NCBI GenBank assembly: GCA_004282895.1
Contig: SHLQ01000012.1
Coordinates: forward strand, 1-33,214
Source: Acidimicrobiales bacterium
GTDB lineage: Bacteria > Actinomycetota > Acidimicrobiia > Acidimicrobiales > SHLQ01
DNA: 33,214 bases
Direction of reading: 5' to 3'
Shown here: positions 8,491-16,285 of the stretch, piece by piece
How the letters are laid out: each line of letters begins with the position of its first letter
Position numbering within the stretch: position 1 is the first letter of the stretch
The notes under the pieces: generated by a model
Told to the model about the DNA's origin: nothing
The model's database searches: none
Seen by the model: only the letters and a program-made list of their open reading frames with translations
Program-made: the position numbers and the translations under genes

Positions 8491-8918
8491 TGGGACTTGA
8501 CAAGCCATATTTGGACATACCCGGCACGACGATTTTCGACACTGATCAGGCCGCCATTGGCTATCACCTGAACATGTTCGCGATGTCGTTGAGGGATGCC
8601 TCGAACCGGGAACGGTTCAAGGACGATGAGCGGGCCTTCCTCGACGAGTGGCCCATGACCGAAGACCAGAAGCAGGCGGTCATGGACCGCGATCTGAACC
8701 GGATCCTCGAGCTCGGAGGCAACATCTATTTCTGCGCCAAGATCGGCGCCGTCGACGGGCAGAACTATGTCGAAATCGTGAGTTCGATGACGGAAAACAA
8801 CGCCGATGAACACCGGCAGATGATGATCGACGGTGGGCGATCGCCAGAAGGCAACCGGTACGTGCACGAATGGGAAGACGGCGGCCCCGCCGCCCGCAAA
8901 GCTCGAGGAGAGAACTAA
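8490..8918 (+). CDS. ligA: Protocatechuate 4,5-dioxygenase, alpha subunit
   Basis: A 142-aa helical small subunit that caps the LigB active site in the extradiol protocatechuate 4,5-dioxygenase. YLDIPGTTIFD near the start, then GYHLNMFAMSLRDASNRERF, and LELGGNIYFCAKIGAVDG are family blocks. The Sphingobium LigA is 139 aa, so length is normal. The ATG at 8490 shares one base with the pobA stop (TGATG), and the stop shares one base with ligB (TAATG), so the subunits are translationally coupled. The ORF track's longer version from 8349 is a read-through of the pobA region and was trimmed. Confidence 0.95.
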   Translation: MGLDKPYLDIPGTTIFDTDQAAIGYHLNMFAMSLRDASNRERFKDDERAFLDEWPMTEDQKQAVMDRDLNRILELGGNIYFCAKIGAVDGQNYVEIVSSMTENNADEHRQMMIDGGRSPEGNRYVHEWEDGGPAARKARGEN

Positions 8919-9775
8919 TGGCTCGGATTACCGCTTCTGCGTACATGTCGCACGTGCCCTTGATCGGCGTGGCCGTCGACAAGGGCCTGACCGGCGACGA
9001 GTACTTCAAGCCGTTGTTCGACGGTTTCGAGCCCGGTCGCGAGTGGGCGGCGGCCAATGTGCCAGATGTCGTCGTCCTCGTCTTCAACGACCATGCCAAC
9101 GCCTTCGGACTCGACATAGTGCCCACGTTCGCGCTCGGTATGTCCGAGACGTTCGAGCCAGCTGATGAGGGCTGGGGCGCCCGCCCGGTGCCTACCGTCG
9201 AAGGCCACCCTGCACTCGCCGCCCATATCGCTCACTCGGTCATCCGCGAGGACTTCGACCTGACTCTGGTCAACAACATCCCCGTCGACCACGGATGCAC
9301 CGTGCCGTTGTCGGTCATGTATGGCCAACCCGAAGCGTGGCCGTGCAAGGTGATCCCCTTGTTCGTCAACGTCGTGCAGTACCCCATCCCGTCGGGCAAG
9401 CGCTGCCTCGAGCTGGGCAAGGCGATCCGGAGGGCAGTCGACGGCTTCGACGAGGACCTCAACGTGCATATCTGGGGAACGGGCGGAATGAGCCACCAGC
9501 TGCAGGGCCAGCGCGCCGGCCTGATCAACCAACCGTGGGACAAGGAGTTCTTCGAGCGCATGATCAACGACCCCGAGGACCTCGCGACGATGGAGCACGT
9601 CGAGTACGTGCGCGAAGGTGGCTCGGAGGGTATCGAGCTGGTGATGTGGCTCGTCGCCCGAGGGGCGATGTCCGATCTGGCTGGTGGTCACCCACCGAGC
9701 GAGGAACACCGGCACTACCACGTGCCCGCCAGCAACACGGCCGTCGGTCAACTCATCCTAGAAGACCCGAACTAG
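8918..9775 (+). CDS. ligB: Protocatechuate 4,5-dioxygenase, beta (catalytic) subunit
   Basis: A 285-aa type II extradiol dioxygenase subunit that cleaves protocatechuate between C4 and C5 using non-heme Fe(II) and O2. The iron ligands are visible: His12 (AYMSHVP), His59 (FNDHANAF) and Glu240 (SEGIELVMW). Catalytic His193 (GGMSHQLQG) and His125 (PVDHGCTVPL) are also kept. Apart from His12, all sit two residues before the numbering known for Sphingobium LigB (61, 242, 195, 127), so the enzyme should be active. The ATG at 8918 has a GAGGAGAG ribosome site inside ligA; the track's earlier start at 8870 is too far upstream. Confidence 0.96.
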   Translation: MARITASAYMSHVPLIGVAVDKGLTGDEYFKPLFDGFEPGREWAAANVPDVVVLVFNDHANAFGLDIVPTFALGMSETFEPADEGWGARPVPTVEGHPALAAHIAHSVIREDFDLTLVNNIPVDHGCTVPLSVMYGQPEAWPCKVIPLFVNVVQYPIPSGKRCLELGKAIRRAVDGFDEDLNVHIWGTGGMSHQLQGQRAGLINQPWDKEFFERMINDPEDLATMEHVEYVREGGSEGIELVMWLVARGAMSDLAGGHPPSEEHRHYHVPASNTAVGQLILEDPN

Positions 9776-9777
9776 CT

Positions 9778-10491
9778 GTGACCCCGACGGAGTTCCTCCT
9801 CGTCTCCGTCCTGTCGATGCTCGGTGCGACCGCACAAGGCGCGATCGGGATCGGCTATGGCCTCGTGGCCGGCGCGGGTCTGGTCGCGATCGATCCAGCC
9901 TTCGTGCCGGGTCCGCTGCTCATCATCGGAGTCGTCGTTGGCTGCCGGCATATCGTGGTCGAACGCGACCACCTCGACCTCCCCGCATGGAAGCGCTGCA
10001 TGCTGGGACTCCCGGTCGGTCTAATCGCCGGAATCAGCGTGCTCGAGGCAATGGATGATCGGACGCTCGGTCTTGCGGTTGGCGCAGCGATCGCGCTTGC
10101 AGCGGTGGCCCTGCTGGCTGGTGTCACGGTGAAGCGGACACCCGCGATCGAAGTTGCGACCGGTGCTGGTTCCGCCTTTGCGGCGGTCACTGCAAGTCTT
10201 CCCGGCCCTCCGTTCGTTGTTGCCTTCAGCGATCTTCGCCCGGCCGCCATGCGAGCCACCTCCGCTTCGTTTCTGGTCGCTCTGACAGTGCTTTCGTTCT
10301 TTAGTCTCGTGGCGACCGGCAACTTCGCCCGCGACGAGTTCGAGCTGCTCGCGCTCATGCTTCCGGGCACGGTAGCGGGCCTGTTCGTATCCCGGTTCGT
10401 GCGCCCGCATCTCGAGAGCCAGTGGTTTCGGCCGCTGATCCTGATCATCGCGGGAATCGGCGGAATCGCACTCATCATTCGAAATCTGTGA
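9778..10491 (+). CDS. TauE/SafE-family membrane permease
   Basis: A 237-aa integral membrane protein with about eight hydrophobic segments. The first repeat begins LLVSVLSMLGATAQGAIGIG and the second has GAGSAFAAVTASLPGPPFVV, the two-repeat pattern with internal glycine- and proline-rich turns typical of TauE/SafE (DUF81). These carriers move sulfite, sulfoacetate or other organic anions, but most are uncharacterised. The start is the GTG at 9778, two bases after ligB; the track's longer ORF is a shadow. Its place in the lig operon suggests it imports or exports an aromatic acid, a sulfonated aromatic or a ring-cleavage acid. Substrate unknown. Confidence 0.85.
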   Translation: MTPTEFLLVSVLSMLGATAQGAIGIGYGLVAGAGLVAIDPAFVPGPLLIIGVVVGCRHIVVERDHLDLPAWKRCMLGLPVGLIAGISVLEAMDDRTLGLAVGAAIALAAVALLAGVTVKRTPAIEVATGAGSAFAAVTASLPGPPFVVAFSDLRPAAMRATSASFLVALTVLSFFSLVATGNFARDEFELLALMLPGTVAGLFVSRFVRPHLESQWFRPLILIIAGIGGIALIIRNL

Positions 10492-10512
10492 AGCTCAACC
10501 TGGAGGTTTGAC

Positions 10513-11274
10513 ATGGACATCAGCGGTAAGAACATCATCGTGACCGGAGGCGCATCCGGCATCGGAAAGGGCATGTGCGAACGTTTCGCTTCGCTGGGCG
10601 CAGCCAACGTTGTCGTCGCCGACCGCGACCTCGACGGAGCCACAGCGGTCGCGGAAGCAATCGGTGGCGCTGCTCGAATGTGTGATGTCACCGACGACGC
10701 GTCGGTTGCAGCGCTCGTCGCCGACACCATCGCCGATGTCGGACACATCGACTTCTTCTTCGCAAACGCCGGTGTCGGTGCTGGGGGCGGCGTCGACGTC
10801 TCGGACGAGCTCTGGGATCTGAGTTGGCAAGTAAACGTCATGGGCCCGGCGATCGCGGCCCGACACGTCATTCCGCACATGGAATCGCAGGGTCAGGGCA
10901 CGTTCGTCGTTACGGCCTCTGCCGCAGGTCTCACGACCGGGCCGGTTTCGTTCAACTATGCGGTGAGCAAGCATGCCGCCATCGGCGTCGCGGAGTGGCT
11001 CGCGATCAACCACGGCCCCGCTATCACCGTGCAGGCAATTTGTCCGACGATCGTTGACACGCCGATGGCCGCCGATTTCGGCGAGGTCATGTTCCAAGCG
11101 CTGTCCGTCGACGACGTTGTCGATTCCGTCGTCGCCGGCATCGAGGCAGGCACGTTCATCATCGCGCCGAACGAGCAGCCGATGGCGATGTTCCAGGCCA
11201 AGGCCAGCGACTGGGATGGATTCCTTGGGAACCTGCAGAAGATGGTTGCGTCGATGAAACCCGGCGAATCGTGA
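10513..11274 (+). CDS. Short-chain dehydrogenase/reductase (SDR)
   Basis: A 253-aa classical SDR, likely NAD(P)-dependent. Seen: the cofactor motif TGGASGIGKG (11-20), DFFFANAGVG, VTASAAG with the catalytic Ser, and Tyr149-Lys153 in NYAVSKHA. A good ribosome site (TGGAGG) precedes the ATG. It follows tauE by 21 bases and overlaps the P450 by GTGA. Many such SDRs oxidise alcohols or diols formed by an oxygenase, so it may work with the adjacent P450. For example, it could oxidise a benzylic alcohol to the aldehyde that the upstream dehydrogenase then handles. That chain is an inference; the substrate is not readable. Confidence 0.85.
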   Translation: MDISGKNIIVTGGASGIGKGMCERFASLGAANVVVADRDLDGATAVAEAIGGAARMCDVTDDASVAALVADTIADVGHIDFFFANAGVGAGGGVDVSDELWDLSWQVNVMGPAIAARHVIPHMESQGQGTFVVTASAAGLTTGPVSFNYAVSKHAAIGVAEWLAINHGPAITVQAICPTIVDTPMAADFGEVMFQALSVDDVVDSVVAGIEAGTFIIAPNEQPMAMFQAKASDWDGFLGNLQKMVASMKPGES

Positions 11275-12581
11275 CCGAGTCCGATGTTTCGGGGCAGCCG
11301 AAACTCGAAGCAACCCGAAGGGTTGCCAGTAGCTGTCCGTTTCACACGACTCCCGAGCAGGCGGCGCTTTCGAAGGATTTCGACGCGTTTACGTTTATGG
11401 CCAATCCCCACCCAATTCTTGCGCGGGCCCGCCAAGAGGCACCGGTGTTCTACGACGAGGAAACCGACTATTGGGTGGTGACCGCATACGACTCGGTTCG
11501 GAGCTTGCTCGGTCAACCGGAGCGATTCTCGTCGGACATCGCCCTCGATCCGATGTTCCCGTTTGACCCGGCCGTGCCAGAGGTCCTCACCGAGGGTGAG
11601 TTCGGTGCCCGCCCCTTCATTCTCAATATCGATGGCGAGGAACACAGCGAACACAAACGCATCATGTCCAAGGTGCTGCACCCTCGGGCCGTTGCCGATC
11701 GCGAGGACGACATCCGGCTGATCGCCCGACGCCTGATCAGCTCGCTGCCCGACGACGAGTCGTTCGACTTCGTCGAACGCTTTTCGATGGTATTTCCGGC
11801 GCTCGTGATCTTCATGTTCTTGGGTCTGCCTGAGGAAGTCGTCAGCGATGTGAACAGATGGGCCGACGCGAGAATGGAGTTGTTCTTCGGTGAGCTTCCT
11901 CTGGAACAGCAGGCGGACGAGGCCCGTGGCATGGTCGAGTTCTGGCAGTTCATCGAACGCCACATTGACGAACAGATCGACGATCCTGGGGACCACTTCG
12001 TCGGCGATCTCATACGTCTTCTGCTGAGCGGCGAGGAGGAGATCACTCGCAACGACATCGCGAACTACTGCTGGACGTTCCTGTTTGCCGGGCACGAGAC
12101 GACGACGTCGCAGATCACCAACATGGTCAGCGACCTGCTCCTCCAGCGAGAAGCGTGGGACGCCGTTGTCGCTGACTCCGGCCTCATCAATCCCGCCGTG
12201 GAGGAAAGCCTGAGAATGAACACGTCGGTGTTCAACCTGCGTCGCCGTGTGACGGAGGAGGTCACGATCGACGGCGTCACAATCCCCGCCGATTCGAAGG
12301 TGTTCGTGGTGAGTGGCGGTGCAAACCGAGATGTCGCAGAGTTCGAGGACCCTGATCACTTCACGATCGGCCGCGACAACGCGCGCCGGCACCTCGGCTT
12401 CGGATTTGGCGAACACTTCTGCGTCGGTGCGGGCCTCGCGCGTCTTCAGTTGCGGGTGGTACTGCAGGAGTTGACCGCAGCGATGCCAGATCTCGCCCTA
12501 GTGGATGGCGCGGAGCGGCGCTTTATCAACAACGCATTCTTCTGCGCCCCGCGAACTCTGTGGCTCGAACGCAAGGCCTGA
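11271..12581 (+). CDS. Cytochrome P450 (lig operon copy)
   Basis: A 436-aa soluble bacterial P450. Seen: I-helix LFAGHETTTSQ, the K-helix ExxR motif EESLRMN, and the heme loop FGFGEHFCVGAGLARLQ with the axial Cys384. The GTG at 11271 overlaps the SDR stop (GTGA); no other plausible start lies before residue 40. Residues 5-20 are encoded by a copy of the dispersed double-hairpin repeat, so the extreme N-terminus is probably a recent, disordered addition. No ferredoxin or reductase gene is next to it. In a cluster ending in PobA and LigAB, a role in O-demethylation or hydroxylation of an aryl acid (such as 4-methoxybenzoate or vanillate) is plausible but unproven. Confidence 0.9.
   Translation: MTESDVSGQPKLEATRRVASSCPFHTTPEQAALSKDFDAFTFMANPHPILARARQEAPVFYDEETDYWVVTAYDSVRSLLGQPERFSSDIALDPMFPFDPAVPEVLTEGEFGARPFILNIDGEEHSEHKRIMSKVLHPRAVADREDDIRLIARRLISSLPDDESFDFVERFSMVFPALVIFMFLGLPEEVVSDVNRWADARMELFFGELPLEQQADEARGMVEFWQFIERHIDEQIDDPGDHFVGDLIRLLLSGEEEITRNDIANYCWTFLFAGHETTTSQITNMVSDLLLQREAWDAVVADSGLINPAVEESLRMNTSVFNLRRRVTEEVTIDGVTIPADSKVFVVSGGANRDVAEFEDPDHFTIGRDNARRHLGFGFGEHFCVGAGLARLQLRVVLQELTAAMPDLALVDGAERRFINNAFFCAPRTLWLERKA
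11283..11330 (+). repeat. Dispersed double-hairpin repeat, copy A (inside the P450 gene)
   Basis: This 48-base stretch matches 32893-32940 at 41 positions. It contains an imperfect stem (TTTCGG/CCGAAA) and a perfect 7-bp stem GCAACCC-gaa-GGGTTGC. In the other copy the second stem is GGAACCC-gaa-GGGTTCC, so one base pair changed on both sides (C-G to G-C). A short frame ATG-TTT-CGG-GGC encodes MFRGSRNSKQPEG, matching MFWRSRNSKEPEG in copy B. The P450 is read in a different frame through it. Confidence 0.8.
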
Positions 12582-12608
12582 TCGAAGCCGGTCAGGTAGC
12601 GTCAGCCC

Positions 12609-13523
12609 ATGAAGTTCTCCGTTTGGCCCAGTCCTGCTCGCCCCACTGATGAGGTCCTCGAGTTGGCCCGTGCTGTCGATTCGCTGGGTTACTACGGGTT
12701 CTGGTTCGCAGATCACTACATGCCGAACACCGGAAGTGAGGACCTGGAGCCTGGGGATGTCCATGAGGTGTGGTCCGTGCTACCAGCCGTGGCTGCCGTC
12801 ACCGAGTCGATTCGCGTCGGTTCACTGGTGTCGCCAACCTCGGTCCACCATCCGGCGATGTTGGCCAATCGCGCCGCCACCCTCGACCATATTTCCCACG
12901 GTCGCATGGTGCTCGGTCTGGGCGCGGGCTGGCAGATCAACGAGCACAAGGTGTACGGAATTCCACTGGAGCCTCCGAAGGAGCGGGTGGATCGCTTCGA
13001 GGAAGCCATTCAGATCATTCGCTCGCTCCTCGACGAAGACCGCACCACGTTCCAGGGGGCGTACTACACGATCACGGATGCACCGTCGGATCCGAGTCCG
13101 GTGCAGCCAACGTTGCCGATTCTCGTCGGAACCGGTGGACCACGTATGTGTCGTATCACCGCTCGTCATGCCCAGGAGTGGAACACCTGGGGAGCACCGG
13201 AGATGGCTGCCGGCGCGGTCGAGACCTTCACCTCCGCCTGCGAGAAGGTCGGCGTCGACCCGGCCACGAAACACACCTCTGTCCAAGCCCTGTTCGTGCT
13301 CACTGACGATCAGGAGCGAATCGACAAGGCGTTGGCTGGTCCAATGGGCAACCGCTCCCTCGCCGGCTCCGATGATCACATCATCGACGCGATCGGCCAA
13401 TACGAGGAGCTGGGATTCGACGAAGTCATCGTCCCCGACTTCACACTCGGCAAGACGGCCGACGAGCGTCGTGACACGTATGCCCGCATCATGGCCGACA
13501 TCGTGCCCAACTACTCAGGGTGA
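12609..13523 (+). CDS. LLM-class (luciferase-like) oxidoreductase, probably F420-dependent
   Basis: A 304-aa TIM-barrel protein of the bacterial luciferase-like superfamily. It starts MKFSVWPSPARPTDEVLELA, then shows YYGFWFADHY, TESIRVGSLVSP, HISHGRMVLGLGAGW and PILVGTGGPRMCRI, the usual blocks of actinobacterial F420-dependent members. It probably uses reduced F420 or flavin to reduce or hydroxylate a small organic molecule; the substrate is unknown. It starts 27 bases after the P450 without a clear ribosome site, so it may be the last gene of the operon or have its own start. Its 3' end lies 18 bases from the convergent reductive dehalogenase-like gene. Confidence 0.85.
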   Translation: MKFSVWPSPARPTDEVLELARAVDSLGYYGFWFADHYMPNTGSEDLEPGDVHEVWSVLPAVAAVTESIRVGSLVSPTSVHHPAMLANRAATLDHISHGRMVLGLGAGWQINEHKVYGIPLEPPKERVDRFEEAIQIIRSLLDEDRTTFQGAYYTITDAPSDPSPVQPTLPILVGTGGPRMCRITARHAQEWNTWGAPEMAAGAVETFTSACEKVGVDPATKHTSVQALFVLTDDQERIDKALAGPMGNRSLAGSDDHIIDAIGQYEELGFDEVIVPDFTLGKTADERRDTYARIMADIVPNYSG

Positions 13524-13541
13524 CCTTGTGACGGCTGTCCG

Positions 13542-15635
13542 CTAGCTGCTGCCCCGGCCGACCCGCCGCCGGGCTGACGCTGGAGACTCCGCCTGCTCAC
13601 CGCGGACGATCGCCTCCTTGCGGAGCAGTTTGACCGGCACTCCCTGGTTGTCGCCGGCCGGCAGCACCTCGGGCGGATACAGCGCGATCTTCTGCTTGTC
13701 CGCTATTCGGCCGCCGTCCATGTCCAGTTCGCGGGCGTTGGTGCCCTTCGTCGGTAGAACGGTGCGACCTTCGACGAACTCGAGATCCCACCACCATTTC
13801 TTGATGGGATTGATCGAGCCGTTGCCGACACGGTCATCGAGGTTGGCAATGAACTTGCGGGTGAATGGAAGCTTGATCGCCGACCACAGGAAAACCCGTT
13901 CGGAAAGCACACCCTCGATGTTGTACGGGCACGTCTTCATGCAGCGGCCGCACGCAGAACCTTTGAGATTGCCAAGTCGGTACTTGGTGCATTTCTCGAC
14001 ATCCGGCTTCCACATCTCATACCCGTTGAACATGATCTTGTCGCCAAAGGAAATGGCACCACACGGACACTCCCGCGCACATTTGGTGCATTTGTTGCAG
14101 AAGTCCTGAAGACCGAAGTCGATTTGCTGATCGGGTGTCAGGGGCATGTCGGTCGTGAGCACCACCGATTTGAACCTGGGGCCGACGAACGGGTTGAGCA
14201 CCAGCTCACCGATCCGGCTGAGCTCACCCAGCCCGGCTTCGAGCACAAGTGGGATGTGCAGCACCTCGGAGTCGCGATTGGTGTGGCTGCGTGCGCCGTA
14301 ACCGAGGGAGCGCAAATGCTCGGCCATGATTCCCGCAATCTGCGCCCCTCGCATGTACGCCCGCATCGACTGCGCACCCGACACCCAGTCGTCACCGCTT
14401 GCGCCTTCCATCGTCTCGTACCCCTGATCGAGCAGGATCACGACGCCGTATTTGTGGCGCGGTGTGATCTCCTCACCGGCGCCATTGTGGGAGTACCAGG
14501 CGTACTCGGGCACCTCACACACCCCGACCATGTCACCCCCCAGGTGGTAGGCGAGCGCCTTGAGCGCATCGGCGTTGCGATCCGGGTCGTCGTTTCCCGG
14601 AGCGACCTCGGGCGCGACCTCGCCGTCCTGATACGGAACCATCTCACCGATCTGCTGGATGTAGGCCTGAGCCTGCGGTGTCTTGTAGGAGAACACCTTC
14701 ACGTCTTTCTGGAACTTGGGACCCATGTCGCCGTGGGCGGCTCGGGGAAAGCCGCCGGCGCGCACGGGCACGCGCTTGACCTCATCGGGGATGATGAGCG
14801 TTGTTGCTTCCGGAACACGCTTGATCCGTTCCATCGGATATCGGCCCATGTGCAAGGGCCGGTGATCGCCGTTCAGTCGCCCGATACCCGCTCTTGTACC
14901 GCCTCGACCGAGCATCCAGCCAAGCGACCGAGTGGAACGGAGCTTGTCGAGCAACCCGCGTCGAGCGAGCGGCGGGTCAGCGGCGAGGGCCATATCCGTG
15001 GTGACCGCCGCCAGTGCGAAACCACCACTCAGGTATGGCGCGCGAAGCTCACCGTGAATCGACTCGATCAATCCGCTCTGCAACGCCAGTTGCTCGACGT
15101 CAACGTCCGACGCGGTAGGCGTGTGGGCCATCGCGTCGAATCCGAGGCGACGGATATATCCCGCGGTGAGGACGGCAAGCTCCGCGGCGCGAAGGTCGGC
15201 GTTAATCTGCCGCGTGCCGTCGATCCACTCGTCGCCGGGCTGGTTCTCACCGACGATTCGAGTGTGGGCGATGAGTACAACCACCGCATGGGCGTGGCCA
15301 GGGTGCGTCTCCACCGACCATGCGCTGTCTGGAATTGAGCCGCATCCGGCCATGTCCGCATCCAGGAAGTACAACCCGGCCTTGAGGTGTTCCGCCCGAG
15401 CAAGGGGGTCATCCGGTGCCGGCGACTCCTCAGCCACGTCCCCGGTGCGTTGGTCGTCGAACATGTCGGCATAGAGCTGATACGCATGCCCGGCGTTCTG
15501 AGGCCCGGCAACGCGAGATTCCTCGCGTCGTCGGCCGCTCGACGTCGATACCGTCGTGTCCTCGAGCCTCGGAAGCCGTTCGAGCGGGTACGGGCCGAGG
15601 TGCACGGCTCGGTCACGATGTGAGAACAGTTTCAT
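13542..15635 (-). CDS. Reductive dehalogenase-like corrinoid/Fe-S protein with a duplicated catalytic-type domain
   Basis: A 697-aa protein. Residues 256-580 look like a complete RdhA core: LEAGLGELSRIGELVLNPF, FVGPRFKSVVLTTDMPL, and the first 4Fe-4S motif (Cys513, 516, 519, 523; FCNKCTKCARECPCGAI). A second cluster is formed by Cys549, 562, 565 and 569 (ACGRCMKTCPYN). Residues 5-225 are a diverged second copy of the cobalamin-binding part: HLGPYPLERLPR is repeated as HMGRYPMERIKR, and LALQSGLIESIHGELRAPYL as LVLEAGLGELSRIGELVLNP. This copy has no cysteine clusters. There is no Tat signal, so it should be cytoplasmic like catabolic (non-respiratory) dehalogenases. Unlike BhbA/NpRdhA it lacks a fused reductase. 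AGGGGG precedes the ATG. Substrate unknown; epoxyqueuosine reductase (QueG) is a relative but has a different layout. Confidence 0.82.
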   Translation of the reverse strand: MKLFSHRDRAVHLGPYPLERLPRLEDTTVSTSSGRRREESRVAGPQNAGHAYQLYADMFDDQRTGDVAEESPAPDDPLARAEHLKAGLYFLDADMAGCGSIPDSAWSVETHPGHAHAVVVLIAHTRIVGENQPGDEWIDGTRQINADLRAAELAVLTAGYIRRLGFDAMAHTPTASDVDVEQLALQSGLIESIHGELRAPYLSGGFALAAVTTDMALAADPPLARRGLLDKLRSTRSLGWMLGRGGTRAGIGRLNGDHRPLHMGRYPMERIKRVPEATTLIIPDEVKRVPVRAGGFPRAAHGDMGPKFQKDVKVFSYKTPQAQAYIQQIGEMVPYQDGEVAPEVAPGNDDPDRNADALKALAYHLGGDMVGVCEVPEYAWYSHNGAGEEITPRHKYGVVILLDQGYETMEGASGDDWVSGAQSMRAYMRGAQIAGIMAEHLRSLGYGARSHTNRDSEVLHIPLVLEAGLGELSRIGELVLNPFVGPRFKSVVLTTDMPLTPDQQIDFGLQDFCNKCTKCARECPCGAISFGDKIMFNGYEMWKPDVEKCTKYRLGNLKGSACGRCMKTCPYNIEGVLSERVFLWSAIKLPFTRKFIANLDDRVGNGSINPIKKWWWDLEFVEGRTVLPTKGTNARELDMDGGRIADKQKIALYPPEVLPAGDNQGVPVKLLRKEAIVRGEQAESPASARRRVGRGSS

Positions 15636-15718
15636 CGAGCCCCCTCAGTGTGCGAAATCCTAGTTGTTGGCCAGGACGAGCGTCCATGCCGAAATCCCCC
15701 GCCGCGCGCATCCTCACT

Positions 15719-16285
15719 TCACTCGACTTGTCCGTTGAACCCGGGACGGCCAGGTGGGAGACCGAGGCCAAAGGTGTTCGCGAACATACTCACCATTGTG
15801 TAGTGCCCAAAGAAAATGACGAGTTCGAGCATCGTTTCCTCGGACCACTGGCGTCGCAAGACATCCCATGCGGTCGTCGGAACCATGGCATTGCTCATGA
15901 GGCCGTCGGTCGCAGCGAGAAGTGCCTGGGACCATTCATCCCACCCGTCAGTAATCGAATCGACTTTGACGCGCTGGCAGTCGGCTTCACTCCACCCAGC
16001 ATCGATCGCCTGCTGATAGTGCTGGCCCCACTCGAACTCGGAGTTGTAGCGCCACGCCATCCGCAAGATCATCAGCTCGCGATCCTTCGCCGGGAGGACC
16101 GTGTCTCGGTTGGCGAACGAACCAACCGCCTTGAGCCGACGTAGGGCGTCGGGGTGTCGGGCCATCAGTTGGAACAGGCTCAGTTGCGCCTGTTGTTCGG
16201 TGATCAACGAACGTTGTTCTTCATTCATATCGTCGGGTGCCACGAGCCTGATTCGAGGCTCGCTCAGCCGCTCATCGGCGCTCAC
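15719..16285 (-). CDS. Carboxymuconolactone decarboxylase-like (AhpD-fold) protein
   Basis: A 188-aa all-helical protein of the CMD/AhpD superfamily. RELMILRMAWRYNSEFEWGQ followed by HYQQAIDAGWSE is the family core with the EW-xx-H pattern. The peroxidase CxxC motif of AhpD is absent, so a peroxiredoxin-reductase role is unlikely. MLELVIFFGHYTMVSMFANTF is the usual C-terminal helix. The start is the GTG at 16285 overlapping the SDR stop; the track's longer ORF (to 16483) is SDR shadow. It sits between an SDR and the dehalogenase-like gene in one leftward operon, suggesting action on an aromatic-derived acid. Many such proteins have no known reaction. Confidence 0.82.
   Translation of the reverse strand: MSADERLSEPRIRLVAPDDMNEEQRSLITEQQAQLSLFQLMARHPDALRRLKAVGSFANRDTVLPAKDRELMILRMAWRYNSEFEWGQHYQQAIDAGWSEADCQRVKVDSITDGWDEWSQALLAATDGLMSNAMVPTTAWDVLRRQWSEETMLELVIFFGHYTMVSMFANTFGLGLPPGRPGFNGQVE

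Noticed and set aside
10956-12416. 486-aa open frame antisense to the SDR and P450 genes
   Set aside because: No domain is recognisable, while the plus strand encodes full SDR and P450 motifs.
14124-15338. 404-aa open frame antisense to the reductive dehalogenase-like gene
   Set aside because: The opposite strand encodes conserved Fe-S motifs; this frame shows no recognisable domain.
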